Assembly (NCBI RefSeq): GCF_014695395.1
Contig: NZ_JACJOF010000016.1
Location: 62,001-126,000 of the forward strand
Reading direction: 5' to 3'
Source of the DNA: Nodosilinea sp. FACHB-131
GTDB lineage: Bacteria; Cyanobacteriota; Cyanobacteriia; Phormidesmidales; Phormidesmidaceae
DNA: 64,000 bases
The notes beneath the pieces are model-generated. The model was given only the letters and a program-made list of their open reading frames with translations. It was not told the DNA's origin and ran no database searches. The position numbers and the translations under genes were made by a program. Below, piece after piece: positions 45,977 to 54,386 of this stretch (its first letter is position 1; the number at the start of each line of letters is the position of its first letter).

Positions 45977-46226
45977 AGATCGCTAGTAGGGGGGCAAGGT
46001 TTAGGGTTTAAGGTTTAAGGTGCAGGGCCGAACCTTGAACCCTGTACCTAAAACCCTAAACCTCGTCTATGGCAGCGTCCTGTTTAAGCCTGACGATACT
46101 GACACTGAGATCACAGCCACGGTTAACTATGCCTTCTAAAGATCGCTAGGAGGGATGCAAGGTATAGGGTTTAAGGTGCAGGATCGAACCTTGAACCCTA
46201 TACCTAAAACCCTGAACCCCGTCTAT
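45908..46226. repeat. Tandem duplication of the 3' end of the barrel gene
   Basis: The segment 45908-46070 (163 bases) is repeated as 46071-46226 (156 bases) with a few substitutions. Copy 2 encodes GSVLFKPDDTDTEITATVNY and the stop, but has no start, so only the first copy belongs to the gene. Copy 1 has an extra 7-base unit in the AAGGTTT repeat. The difference fixes which bases were gained or lost. Confidence 0.85.
45996..46063. repeat. Imperfect inverted repeat inside the duplicated unit
   Basis: The arm AGGTTTAGGGTTTAAGG... pairs with CCCTGTACCTAAAACCCTAAACCT, forming a long hairpin, with a 7-base unit unmatched. The same arms recur in the second copy. AGGTTTAGGG/CCTAAACC units are probably a dispersed cyanobacterial repeat; whether other copies exist in the genome is unknown. 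Confidence 0.6.
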
Positions 46227-46231
46227 CCCTC

Positions 46232-46663
46232 TTAACTGACTGCCATCTCCGGCTCTACCGCTTTGCGGTGCCCTTCGGAGGTGCCCAGCTGAATCAGCTC
46301 GACTTTGTAGCCGTCGGGGTCTTGCACAAAGGCGATCACGGTCGAGCCGTGCTTCATGGGGCCAGGCTCGCGCACTACCTGACCGCCCTGGGCTTTGATG
46401 CGATCGCATGTCCCGTAGATATCGTCTACGCCCAAAGCAATGTGGCCATAGGCGGTGCCCAGGTCATAGGACTCTACGCCCCAGTTGTAGGTCAGCTCTA
46501 GCACGGTGTTGTCAGCCTCGTCGCCGTAGCCCACAAAGGCTAGGGTAAACTCGCCGCTAGGGTAATCTTTTTTGCGCAGCAGCTGCATACCCAGCACATC
46601 GCAGTAAAACTTGAGAGAACGATCCAAGTCGCCGACCCGCAGCATGGTGTGTAGTAGTCGCAT
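46232..46663 (-). CDS. gloA: Lactoylglutathione lyase (glyoxalase I)
   Basis: Isomerises the hemithioacetal of methylglyoxal and glutathione to S-lactoylglutathione. From the ATG at 46663 ([16 protein letters not shown]) the protein matches the E. coli enzyme: metal ligands are His5, the Glu in VLELTYNWG (about 56), the His in YGHIALGV (about 74) and the Glu in KVELIQ (about 122). The Ni-type short form lacks the eukaryotic loop. An ATG 42 bases further upstream adds residues with no counterpart. No glyoxalase II nearby. Confidence 0.93.
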   Translation of the reverse strand: MRLLHTMLRVGDLDRSLKFYCDVLGMQLLRKKDYPSGEFTLAFVGYGDEADNTVLELTYNWGVESYDLGTAYGHIALGVDDIYGTCDRIKAQGGQVVREPGPMKHGSTVIAFVQDPDGYKVELIQLGTSEGHRKAVEPEMAVS

Positions 46664-46725
46664 GGTGAGTTCGCTGTCGTAATTGATCTTTATCATTATG
46701 ACCACGACACCTACTGGCGTGGTGG

Positions 46726-47646
46726 CTACTCCTCGGGCGCAGGTTTAGCCCGCAGGTTGCCTAGGGCTTGGGATAGCTCCATCGGAAACAAAATCACCGT
46801 ATTCGACGGACTAGCCCCTAGGCCATCAATGCTTTGCAGGGTCCGTAGCTCAAGGGCGATGGGGTTAGCCTCCATAATTTGGGCGGCGGCGGCTAGACTT
46901 TGGGCGGCGAGGCGATCGCCATCCGCCTTCGTAATTGTCGCCCGCTTTTCTCGCTCCGCTGAGGCCTGGCGCGACATCATCCGCTTCAGATCCTCCGGCA
47001 GCTCAATATCTTGTAGGCGAATGGAGTCGATGTGCATCCCCCACTCCTGCACCTGAGCCTCCACGATCGCCCCAATTTGAGTTTGAATCTGCTCTCGCTC
47101 CGACAGCAGGTCATCGAGCGAAAGGCCACCCACCACATCTCGCAGCGCCGCCTGGGCATACTGCGACACCGCAAAGCGAAAGTCCTGAATTGAAATGACT
47201 GCCCTTTGGGCATCGCTCACTTGAAAAAACAGAGCGCTATCGATTTCAGCGGGCACATTGTCGCGGGTAATCACCTTCTGGCGCGGAATGTTAATCACCA
47301 AGGTGCGGGTGTCGATAAACTGCACCGACTCCAGCACCGGCACAACGTACAGCAACCCTGGCCCCCGCACGTCCTGAATTTTGCCCAGCTGCAAAATGAC
47401 CCCCCGCTCCCACTCAGCAGCTACCCGTACCCCGCTCACCACCACACCCCACAGCACCGCGACAATCGCTCCAGCCGTGAGCCCCACTGTGCGCTGGCGC
47501 ACGGGTAGCCCAAAGAAGAGCAGGGCAAACAAAACCGCCACGGGCACCAAAAATAACACCTGACGCACCCCTCGCCCCAGGGAGACGTGGCCTTCGCTCG
47601 GTTTGGCATAGACCCGGCTGGGGCCGTCAATAGAAGAGTCGCTCAT
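46726..47646 (-). CDS. Slipin (SPFH/band 7 protein)
   Basis: A membrane-anchored SPFH protein of about 306 residues from the ATG at 47646. Two adjacent hydrophobic segments (residues about 25-44 and 55-75) form a hairpin; the band-7 domain begins [18 protein letters not shown] and continues through [34 protein letters not shown] and [19 protein letters not shown]. The C-terminal coiled coil ([16 protein letters not shown]) mediates oligomers. Such proteins organise membrane microdomains; a separate NfeD protease partner is not seen here. Confidence 0.88.
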   Translation of the reverse strand: MSDSSIDGPSRVYAKPSEGHVSLGRGVRQVLFLVPVAVLFALLFFGLPVRQRTVGLTAGAIVAVLWGVVVSGVRVAAEWERGVILQLGKIQDVRGPGLLYVVPVLESVQFIDTRTLVINIPRQKVITRDNVPAEIDSALFFQVSDAQRAVISIQDFRFAVSQYAQAALRDVVGGLSLDDLLSEREQIQTQIGAIVEAQVQEWGMHIDSIRLQDIELPEDLKRMMSRQASAEREKRATITKADGDRLAAQSLAAAAQIMEANPIALELRTLQSIDGLGASPSNTVILFPMELSQALGNLRAKPAPEE

Positions 47647-47882
47647 GGCATTCCGGCTGGAGGATGATGACCAGATTAGCCAAAGAGCAGAGGGACATAA
47701 TGGTTGCATCACAATTTTGGTGGCAACCGTAATATTTGGTTATGGCACTTTCTCCCATAACCTGGCCTACTGAACGCCCCAGCTCTGTGTGGCATTTCAT
47801 TGGGCAAGGTGTCGCTGGATTGCGGCACCTCTATGGATTAAATCAACCCAGAGCATTGGTTTCCCAACTTGACCAGCCTAGG

Positions 47883-49523
47883 TTAACGCCGCCGCTCAGA
47901 GGTCGTAAGCAGGCTAGCGGTACAGTCTAGTTCTCCAGTGCAGACCGGCTCAGGGAACGAAAAATGCTCGAGCACCTGGGGATGAATTTCGCCAAATTCT
48001 CCCACTGGCTGACCCTGGATCAACACCGTAGCCGCCCGTCCGGGGAGATAGTAGGGGGCATGGCAGACAGCTAACTCATAGCTCAGCCCTAGGGCTTTAA
48101 GCATGGTCTGCATGTAGGCTTTGGCGGTAGTAAACGAGGCGCGGGCATCTAGACTGGCGAAGCTCCAGTGCTGGCTTTCGTCAGGGATGTCTGCCGTCTT
48201 GAACCGCAGCACTTCCCCAGTTTCATAGATGTTGATAGGTTTGGGTGCGTTAATGTTGCGGGCTAGAATATCTAGCAACCCCGCTTGTAGGGTGGTGCGA
48301 GTGGCGCTAAATGTGCGGCTTTTGGCGTTGCCAGCCTGCACATAGGGCGCCCCAAACAGATCGAGAATTTCGGGGTCGGTGAGCACAAAACTCTTCACTT
48401 CCATTAGTCCCATGCGTTGGGCTAGATCGCTCACCTTAAATACGGCTTGGCGTAGGGCATCAGCTTCCCCTAGATGAAATTTGACGGCTAGGGGTTCGGC
48501 CTGGAGGGTGCCAATGCCGATCGCCACCAGTAAATCCCCTGCTAGATCGACCTGGCTAAAGATATCGGTGCGATAGGTAGGCACATGCACCACATCGGTG
48601 CCACTCACCTCTAGGTCCATGCGGGAGAGCACTTGACCCAGGCCGCTCTTAGGAATAGCGGTGCCCATAATTTCGTTGAGATACTTGGCCGAAAACTGCA
48701 CGGGGCGGCGATCTAGGCTTGGGGTGGTGAGAATACCCTGGGGAGTGGCAATCTCCACAGTTTGCACCTCAGCTCCGGTATCTAAAAAGTTGTGGGTCAG
48801 AATATTGGCGGTCTCTAGCACCGTCTGAGCCAGAATGCCGGTGACGTCGATGAACAGATTGCGGGTGTTAGCATCCACTTCTCCTACCCCCGCTGCGTTA
48901 ATGATGGGCGGCATGGAAAGTACAGTACCGCCGGCATCGCGCAGCACCAGGGCATAGTCATTTCCTGGCAGGGTATGGCCATAAGTTTTACCCGCAGGGT
49001 GCTCGCGCAGAATCTGCTGGGCAGTCATGGGTTGGGTGCTGTGTAGGGGCACAAAGGTCAGCTGGTCTAGCGATTCTGCTGCGTAGGTTAAGTCGCCACT
49101 AATTTTGTCGAGGTCATAGACACCGATCGCAATTTTCTTGCGCTGGCGACCAAAGGTTTGGGTCACCTTCTCCTGAAACTGCACCAGCACCTCTAACCCG
49201 CCGCCTTGCAGATCAGCTCCCCGCACAACTAAAGCAGCAATGTGGGGCCGCAGGGGCAATACCTCAGGCTGGACGGTGACCCGGCGACCCGAAGCAAGCA
49301 GCTGCTCGGGGACAGTACGGGGTAGGCCGTTATAGATGTTGATGGCGCGGGTAAACCCTTCTGCCGCTAGCAGATCGGGCCGCTCAGCGGTGACTTCGAC
49401 CTCTAGGGTTTGGTCGCCCAGGGTGGCATCTAGGCCGTAGTCAAAGGCCTGCTGGGCTAGCTGCTGAGGGGTGGTGGTCGTCAGCCGTTGCAGGTAGGTG
49501 AGGGGAAAGGTGACGGTGGGCAT
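47883..49523 (-). CDS. pheT: Phenylalanyl-tRNA synthetase beta subunit of archaeal/eukaryotic type
   Basis: The 546-residue protein matches the archaeal/eukaryotic PheT branch rather than the ~800-residue bacterial one: it starts MPTVTFPLTYLQRL, has AIGVYDLDKISGDLTYAAES (compare eukaryotic GTHDLDTLSGPFTY), VLSMPPIINAAGVG, and DVTGILAQTVLETANIL. B3/B4, B5 and the catalytic-like core are present; the bacterial EMAP-II (tRNA-binding) N-terminal domain and the C-terminal FDX-ACB anticodon domain are absent. The alpha subunit (pheS) is not in the window, so it must be elsewhere or missing. Whether the host also keeps a bacterial PheT cannot be seen. Confidence 0.85.
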   Translation of the reverse strand: MPTVTFPLTYLQRLTTTTPQQLAQQAFDYGLDATLGDQTLEVEVTAERPDLLAAEGFTRAINIYNGLPRTVPEQLLASGRRVTVQPEVLPLRPHIAALVVRGADLQGGGLEVLVQFQEKVTQTFGRQRKKIAIGVYDLDKISGDLTYAAESLDQLTFVPLHSTQPMTAQQILREHPAGKTYGHTLPGNDYALVLRDAGGTVLSMPPIINAAGVGEVDANTRNLFIDVTGILAQTVLETANILTHNFLDTGAEVQTVEIATPQGILTTPSLDRRPVQFSAKYLNEIMGTAIPKSGLGQVLSRMDLEVSGTDVVHVPTYRTDIFSQVDLAGDLLVAIGIGTLQAEPLAVKFHLGEADALRQAVFKVSDLAQRMGLMEVKSFVLTDPEILDLFGAPYVQAGNAKSRTFSATRTTLQAGLLDILARNINAPKPINIYETGEVLRFKTADIPDESQHWSFASLDARASFTTAKAYMQTMLKALGLSYELAVCHAPYYLPGRAATVLIQGQPVGEFGEIHPQVLEHFSFPEPVCTGELDCTASLLTTSERRR

Positions 49524-49621
49524 GGGGGAGATGGAGAGGGTGAGGAGATGGGGCGGGTGGGGGAGATGAGTGAGTTGATCCTCCCATAGGTTATGGGGAG
49601 TTAGGTACAGATGGGCGCAAA

Positions 49622-49670
49622 AACCATCCTGCCCATAGGCTTCTTAAAGAAGCCTATGGGCAGGATGGTT
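49622..49670 (-). terminator. Perfect 49-base palindromic terminator after dps
   Basis: Two 24-base arms (from AACCATCCTGCCCATAGG to its complement) around a single A, followed on the minus strand by TTTTT. It lies 98 bases past the dps stop in the transcription direction. The perfect length is unusual for a terminator, and a plus-strand frame of 42 codons starts inside it (rejected below). Confidence 0.75.
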
Positions 49671-49767
49671 AACAAGTCTAAATTGAACTCGCCGCTAGAA
49701 TTACCAGAGCAAGCTCAAGAATCCACGGCTAAACTACTCGAAGCAGTTAGTGCTGTAATGAAGCAGC

Positions 49768-50301
49768 CTATGCCAGGTTGCTAGTAGCTAGCTCTTGGTC
49801 ACGGGTGCCGCTCGATTCAAATGCTTCGCCATCCAGGAAGGAGCGCAGCATCCAAGCCATTTCTTCATGCGCTTCCATCAGGCCGGTCAGAAAGTCTGAG
49901 GTGCCCTCGTCATGGAACTCTTCGGAAGTCTGGTCAACGAACCCGCGCAGGTTGCGAATGATCTGCTCATGATCGTTGACCAAGCGCTTGACCATTTCTT
50001 GAGCAGAGGGCAGATCGCCAGGGTGCTCTTTCAGAGAAGCATTTCTGAGAAATCCTTCGGCGGTGCCCAGGGGGTAGCCGTTGAGCTGGCGCACCCGCTC
50101 GGCAACGGCATCGATGCTAACGGTGAGGGCTTCGTAATGCTCTTTCCACAGTTCGTGGAGGGTGCGGAATTGAGGGCCAACTACATCCCAGTGGTATTTT
50201 TTGGTTTTGATCAGCAGCAGATAAGCGTCGGCCAGAACTTTATTGAGAATTTCGGTTACACCCTGGCGTTCTTGTTCGGAAAGGCCAATGTTGATGCTCA
50301 T
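49768..50301 (-). CDS. dps: Dps-family ferritin-like DNA-protection protein
   Basis: A 177-residue Dps, a dodecameric ferroxidase that stores iron and shields DNA. The dinuclear site ligands are His37 (KYHWDVVGP), His49 (TLHELW), Asp64 and Glu68 (SIDAVAERV), in the correct order and spacing. The C-terminal tail (EAFESSGTRDQELATSNLA) extends beyond the core. Start ATG at 50301. The strong terminator at 49622-49670 follows. Confidence 0.93.
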   Translation of the reverse strand: MSINIGLSEQERQGVTEILNKVLADAYLLLIKTKKYHWDVVGPQFRTLHELWKEHYEALTVSIDAVAERVRQLNGYPLGTAEGFLRNASLKEHPGDLPSAQEMVKRLVNDHEQIIRNLRGFVDQTSEEFHDEGTSDFLTGLMEAHEEMAWMLRSFLDGEAFESSGTRDQELATSNLA

Positions 50302-50506
50302 AGTTATTGTCTCTTCGGAGTCCGTTCTCCTTTATCTAACCGCAGCGGCCCAATAGTCTCATCTGCCTAATGCGGGACATTGTGGCTCAAAAGTCCCTAA
50401 CCTGGGAATGTTTTGGGGCGATAAGTCTTTCGTAGGTTAGATGTGGGAGGCGGGTGACAGGCCTAGGTTGGAAGTCGAACGATCGCCGTTTAGAGACATT
50501 TTTGCT

Positions 50507-50764
50507 ATGGCTAGCTCATCTCCGCTGACGGGAGTCATTCTAGTGGACTGCGCCAAGGCGAATGCCAGTGAAGGGCTGGCGATCGCCACTGAGCGCTGTG
50601 GCTACGGCAATGACACCGCCCAGTTTCAAGCGGCGCTAAAGGCGGCCTGTGGCGACATGAATGTTGCGATCGATGGCCTCTCAGATTTAGTGGATAACAA
50701 GCCAACGGTGCTGATACCAGAACCTGGCGAGGTCGTTGCGCCCGATTCTCCCAGCGAACTGTAG
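50507..50764 (+). CDS. Small hypothetical protein, 85 aa
   Basis: From the ATG at 50507 (MASSSPLTGVILVDCAKANA) the protein has a Cys-containing alpha-helix (GLAIATERCGYGND, FQAALKAACGDMNVAIDGL) and a C-terminal Pro/Glu tail. No signal, membrane segment or catalytic motif. The frame extends 22 residues upstream with poor support. Not recognised. It is divergent from dps and precedes no operon partner; the following AAA gene is convergent. Confidence 0.5.
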   Translation: MASSSPLTGVILVDCAKANASEGLAIATERCGYGNDTAQFQAALKAACGDMNVAIDGLSDLVDNKPTVLIPEPGEVVAPDSPSEL

Positions 50765-50793
50765 CGGTGGCGTGATCCACCTATTACCCGACG

Positions 50794-52281
50794 CTACGCT
50801 TTTTTAGATTTGGTTTGCTGCGATAGCTTTTTAGGGCCAGGCTTGGGCGATCGCGCTGCGTTTGCCGTGGGCAGCTTTAGGCCCGGATGGTGCAGAGCCA
50901 GGCTCTGGTGCAGCCCCTCGACCGTCAGCACTGGGGGATCAGCTTGCTGGGCTATGGCGACGGCAGTCTGGGCCAGGGTAACAATTTCACCGCCGGTTAG
51001 CGGCAGCTGCTGAGCAATCTGGGGCCACCGCAGGGTGCGTTCTTTTTTGACGCCCGTGGGAATGGCCCGCTTCCACAGCAGCTCGCGGGCGGCGGCATCG
51101 GGTCGGGGGAACTCGATCACTCCAGTCATAGCCTGTCGCCAGGAGGGTTTGATGCTTTGCAGGTAGGGGCTGGCCAAGAGCGTCAAACCTGGCTGGCGAC
51201 GGCGCTGAATGCCCCAGGACTGCACCAGAGCCGCCTCAATGGTAGGGTTGCGACCAAACCAGTGGGGCGCATTTTTGAGCAGCAGCACGCAGGGCGGCAG
51301 GTGGGCCAGGTCTTCGAGCTCGGGAATGTTGCCCTCTTCGTCGGGGGCGATCGCCGCCAGGTCAACCATCACCAGCAGCAGCTCTAGCTCGGCGGCTAGC
51401 ACCTTGGCAGCGAGGGTTTTGCCGGTGCCGTTGGGGCCCGCCAGCAGCACCATAGTGCCGTCGGTAGCGCGGGTGGCGGCGGCCACGGTTCTGAGCTGGG
51501 CCAGCTGAGGGTCGGGCAGCACTAGGCTATTCCAACTTTCGGCCGGAACTTCTGACGCTTCCTCCGCTTCTAGGGCAGGAGCCACAGCCCAGGCATCGAG
51601 GGTGGCGGGGTCGGGTTCTTCGGAGAGCAGGTAGGTGGTGAGATCTTCGGTCAGGCGCAGGTGGCGGCTGAGCAGGGTGGTGTCTTCGGCGTTGAGCCAC
51701 TCCACCAAACCCAGGTTTGACAGGCGACTGTTGGGGGCAATCAGGGGGCGCGATCGCCGCCATTCCTGGTCATTTCTACACAGCAGCCGCAGGCACAGGT
51801 CGACTGTGGGCAAGTCCCAGTCAGACTCGTCGTGCTGGTAGTGTAGGTAGCTGTAGAGCCGCCCAAACCGCTGGTTGACCTCGGGGGCCAAGGCCAGCAG
51901 CAGCACGTTTTTTTCAAACATAGTGAGCTGGAGGCGATCGCGCAGCTGGGGCAGGGCCAGCACCACCCCCTGGCGCTGGCTGGCCAAAATGCGGGCCTCG
52001 AGCTGCTGGGCGTAGCTACCGCTGGGGCGCTGGGTCTTGGGCGGGCGGGCGTTGTCGTAGTTGGGCTGGCCGTTGAGGCTAATAATGCCCTTCCACCAGT
52101 GGCGAGTGACCCGGTCTTCGCCGGAGAGGGCAAAGTCGTCCAGCTCTTGCAGCTCGCGCTTTTGGCGCGATACGGCCACCATCAGCAGGCGATCGAGCCA
52201 GGCCAGTTCGGTTTTTAAGTAAGCCCAGTTGTCGGTAAACGGAGTCATTCTCTCGAAATTGGACCCCTCAGGGTTGGACAT
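50794..52281 (-). CDS. AAA-family ATPase with degenerate Walker B
   Basis: A protein of about 495 residues, starting at the ATG at 52281 or 52248 (MTPFTDNWAYLKTE). It resembles the AAA proteins of cyanobacteria and contractile-injection-system clusters: the N-terminal helical domain, a middle of about 280 residues, then Walker A GPNGTGKTLAAKVLAAEL near residue 290. Where Walker B should have hhhhDE the sequence reads CVLLLKNAPHWFG, and the sensor-1 region (LTLLASPYL) and following arginines (PSWRQAMTGV) are altered too, so it can probably bind but not hydrolyse ATP. The start overlaps the VOC gene's stop by 14 bases. Its function is unknown. Confidence 0.75.
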   Translation of the reverse strand: MSNPEGSNFERMTPFTDNWAYLKTELAWLDRLLMVAVSRQKRELQELDDFALSGEDRVTRHWWKGIISLNGQPNYDNARPPKTQRPSGSYAQQLEARILASQRQGVVLALPQLRDRLQLTMFEKNVLLLALAPEVNQRFGRLYSYLHYQHDESDWDLPTVDLCLRLLCRNDQEWRRSRPLIAPNSRLSNLGLVEWLNAEDTTLLSRHLRLTEDLTTYLLSEEPDPATLDAWAVAPALEAEEASEVPAESWNSLVLPDPQLAQLRTVAAATRATDGTMVLLAGPNGTGKTLAAKVLAAELELLLVMVDLAAIAPDEEGNIPELEDLAHLPPCVLLLKNAPHWFGRNPTIEAALVQSWGIQRRRQPGLTLLASPYLQSIKPSWRQAMTGVIEFPRPDAAARELLWKRAIPTGVKKERTLRWPQIAQQLPLTGGEIVTLAQTAVAIAQQADPPVLTVEGLHQSLALHHPGLKLPTANAARSPKPGPKKLSQQTKSKKA

Positions 52282-52699
52282 AGCCCAGCACTCGAATAAA
52301 TTCCAAAGGCAGCCCGTCGGCATCGGCGAGAAAGGCCACCTCATAGACGCGATCGCCGATGATTTGCTGCTGGGGTTCCAGCAGCACCTTGGGCATCGCC
52401 GCCGCCGATCGCTCAAACCGCTGGCGCAGCTCCTCTAGCCACAAGGGCAGGCTAGAGGTCGCCTCAGTGAGATCAAAGGATAGATGATAATAGCCAGTGT
52501 AGTGCTCATCACTAAAGGCATCGGCGGCGGGGCGCGGCTCCGGCACCTGGATCAGCTCAATGCGGCCCCCCAAGCCCTCCATCCAGCAGGCCAGGGTAAT
52601 GCCAGCGGTAAAGCGTTCGTGGACGGTAAACCCCAGGGCTTCGTAGAAGGCGATCGCGCGGTGAATATCCTGGGTGCGAATTGACGCGTGGTGGAGCAT
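52268..52699 (-). CDS. VOC (glyoxalase/bleomycin-resistance) superfamily protein
   Basis: A 143-residue VOC protein with the metal-binding fold: LHHASIRTQDIHRAIAFYEALGF at the N-terminus (His as first ligand, split at motif boundaries), IELIQVPEP near residue 50, YYHLSFDL near 73, and DADGLPLEFIRVLG near 133. It is related to lactoylglutathione lyase but the set of ligands does not establish the reaction. It precedes and overlaps the AAA gene, suggesting cotranscription. Confidence 0.82.
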   Translation of the reverse strand: MLHHASIRTQDIHRAIAFYEALGFTVHERFTAGITLACWMEGLGGRIELIQVPEPRPAADAFSDEHYTGYYHLSFDLTEATSSLPLWLEELRQRFERSAAAMPKVLLEPQQQIIGDRVYEVAFLADADGLPLEFIRVLGYVQP

Positions 52700-52720
52700 C
52701 GGGCGGGCGGCTCAAAAGAG

Positions 52721-53284
52721 CTACTCAAAGAGACGGAAATAGGGATAGCGCACCGGCACGCCGGGCTCTTTTTCAAGGCTAAAGTTGATCACCGCCCAGC
52801 GAGAATCGACCTCGGCGGGGGGGCTAAACTCTACCGGCAGGCCGTAGAGCTTGGGCGCAGTAGAGGTTTCTGCCTGCCCGCGCCAGGGGTTGTTGCGCTC
52901 TAGATAGGAATTGACCAGCTCTTGGTAGCGCTCGGCGATAATCACCCGCGTGGCCCGGTAGCCTTGGGTGTAGAGGCGATCGAGGGCCTCGTGAATCTCA
53001 AAGCGAATGCCGTCGGGGTGGGTGTGCTGGCGATACCATTCGCCCTCCCACTGACGCCAGTGCCGACCCGACTGGAGGTGCACCAGCTCCTTGGAGTCGG
53101 GGTTGGCCTCAAAGGCTCCGTGGCGAGTGCACAGATACGTGTCAGTCAGCGTCAAGGCCGGAATTGTTTGACGGCAGTGAGGGCACTGGATTTCTGGCCC
53201 ATAGATGGGGTACTGCAAGGCGGAGTTGACCATTGGGCTGAGACCAGACGTGTCCTCTTGAGGGCGAGAAACAGATAGGGGCAT
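52721..53284 (-). CDS. TIGR02652-like cyanobacterial protein
   Basis: A 187-residue conserved protein, by memory a member of the cyanobacterial TIGR02652 family. It has an N-terminal cysteine set (CPHCRQTIPALTLTDTYLC) resembling a zinc site, then LQSGRHWRQWEGEWYRQ and the very conserved THPDGIRFEIHEALDRLY and GYRATRVIIAERYQELV. No signal peptide. Function unknown. First gene of the short minus-strand group TIGR02652 / VOC / AAA; 21 bases separate it from the VOC gene. Confidence 0.72.
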   Translation of the reverse strand: MPLSVSRPQEDTSGLSPMVNSALQYPIYGPEIQCPHCRQTIPALTLTDTYLCTRHGAFEANPDSKELVHLQSGRHWRQWEGEWYRQHTHPDGIRFEIHEALDRLYTQGYRATRVIIAERYQELVNSYLERNNPWRGQAETSTAPKLYGLPVEFSPPAEVDSRWAVINFSLEKEPGVPVRYPYFRLFE

Positions 53285-53395
53285 GGGCTATAGCCGTATT
53301 ATACCTGTGGGAACTCGGCTGTCTCCGTAGCCGGGGCATCCCATTGCCTGAAACCGCCGATTTTTTTGAGAATTTCCCTGGAGACTCTTCTGGCT

Positions 53396-53923
53396 ATGGC
53401 CTCTTCCCCTAGCTCTCTCTGGCCCCGACCCGACCTGTCTCAGGCGGCGTTTGTGGCCCCTAACGCCACGGTGATGGGCCAAATCACACTCCATGCAGGC
53501 TGCAACATCTGGTACGGTGCCGTGCTACGCGGCGATGTCGAACGCATTGAAGTCGGTGCCTACAGCAACGTGCAGGATGGCGCAATTCTCCATGGTGACC
53601 CCGGTCAGCCGACGGTGCTCGAAGACTATGTCACTGTCGGTCACCGCGCCGTTATCCACAGCGCCCACATTGAGCGGGGCTGCCTGATCGGCATTGGGGC
53701 GATTGTGCTGGACGGGGTGCGGGTGGGCACCGGCAGCATTATTGGAGCTGGTGCTGTGGTAACTAAGGATGTGCCGAAGCGATCGCTCGTTATAGGCGTT
53801 CCCGGTAAAGTGGTGCGCCAGATCTCCGATCAGCAGGCTCTAGAACTTCTAGAGCACGCCCAGAAATATCACCAACTCGCCTTGGCCCACGCCGGACGCA
53901 GCAATGACCTAGGGTTTGTTTGA
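53396..53923 (+). CDS. Gamma carbonic anhydrase-family protein
   Basis: A left-handed beta-helix protein of 175 residues from the ATG at 53396. The three metal-binding histidines are at 66 (AILHGDPG), 83 (TVGHRAV) and 88 (IHSAHI), with the right H-x4-H spacing, and catalytic Arg45, Asp47 and Gln60 are in place. The C-terminus is an alpha helix (QQALELLEHAQKYHQLAL). Such proteins include CcmM-like and complex-I gamma carbonic anhydrases; activity cannot be assumed. A TTG at 53366 would add ten residues with no support. Confidence 0.88.
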   Translation: MASSPSSLWPRPDLSQAAFVAPNATVMGQITLHAGCNIWYGAVLRGDVERIEVGAYSNVQDGAILHGDPGQPTVLEDYVTVGHRAVIHSAHIERGCLIGIGAIVLDGVRVGTGSIIGAGAVVTKDVPKRSLVIGVPGKVVRQISDQQALELLEHAQKYHQLALAHAGRSNDLGFV

Positions 53924-53999
53924 ACATTGCATATCCAAACCGCTAGGCCAGCATTAAACTTCGCAGTTTGCTAAGATTCAGAGTAACTTACCTAAGCTC

Positions 54000-54302
54000 A
54001 TGCACATCATTACTCGTGCTCGTCTGGTAGCGTTTTGGGAGAACCATCCTGACTCAAAAACCAGCCTACTGCTTTGGTATAAGCTGACGTTTACAGCCAG
54101 ATGGCAAAACTTGGCTGAAGTGCGCAGCGTATTTCCGACTGCCGACTCAGTTGGCAACCTGACCGTTTTCAATATAGGCGGCAATAAATATCGCCTGATC
54201 ACGTTGATTGACTATACCTACCAAAAAGTGTTTATCCGCAACGTTCTTACCCATGCCGAGTATGACAAGAACAACTGGAAGAAAGACAACTGGTATGAGT
54301 GA
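54000..54302 (+). CDS. higB: HigB-type toxin, intact
   Basis: A 100-residue RelE-superfamily mRNA interferase: MHIITRARLVAFWENHPDSK, WQNLAEVRSVFPTADSVGNL, LTVFNIGGNKYRLITLI and VLTHAEYDKNNW. It is the uninterrupted version of the broken gene at 33159-33447. It would cut mRNA on ribosomes unless its antitoxin binds it. The higA gene follows after 84 bases, the toxin-first order that defines HigBA. Confidence 0.9.
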   Translation: MHIITRARLVAFWENHPDSKTSLLLWYKLTFTARWQNLAEVRSVFPTADSVGNLTVFNIGGNKYRLITLIDYTYQKVFIRNVLTHAEYDKNNWKKDNWYE

Positions 54303-54386
54303 TCTAACAGGCCAGTTCAGAGCACGACGTGGGCAAAGAACAATTTGCTGGAAAATTAGCGATCGCAAGCAGTAGAGGAATTTACC

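Noticed and set aside
47736-47930. Plus-strand 64-codon frame between slipin and pheT
   Set aside because: Its 3' end runs antisense into pheT and its composition is that of a shadow frame.
49656-49784. Plus-strand frame of 42 codons starting in the dps palindrome, ending in PMPGC
   Set aside because: It begins inside a terminator hairpin, overlaps the dps 3' end, and has no ribosome binding site or recognised product.
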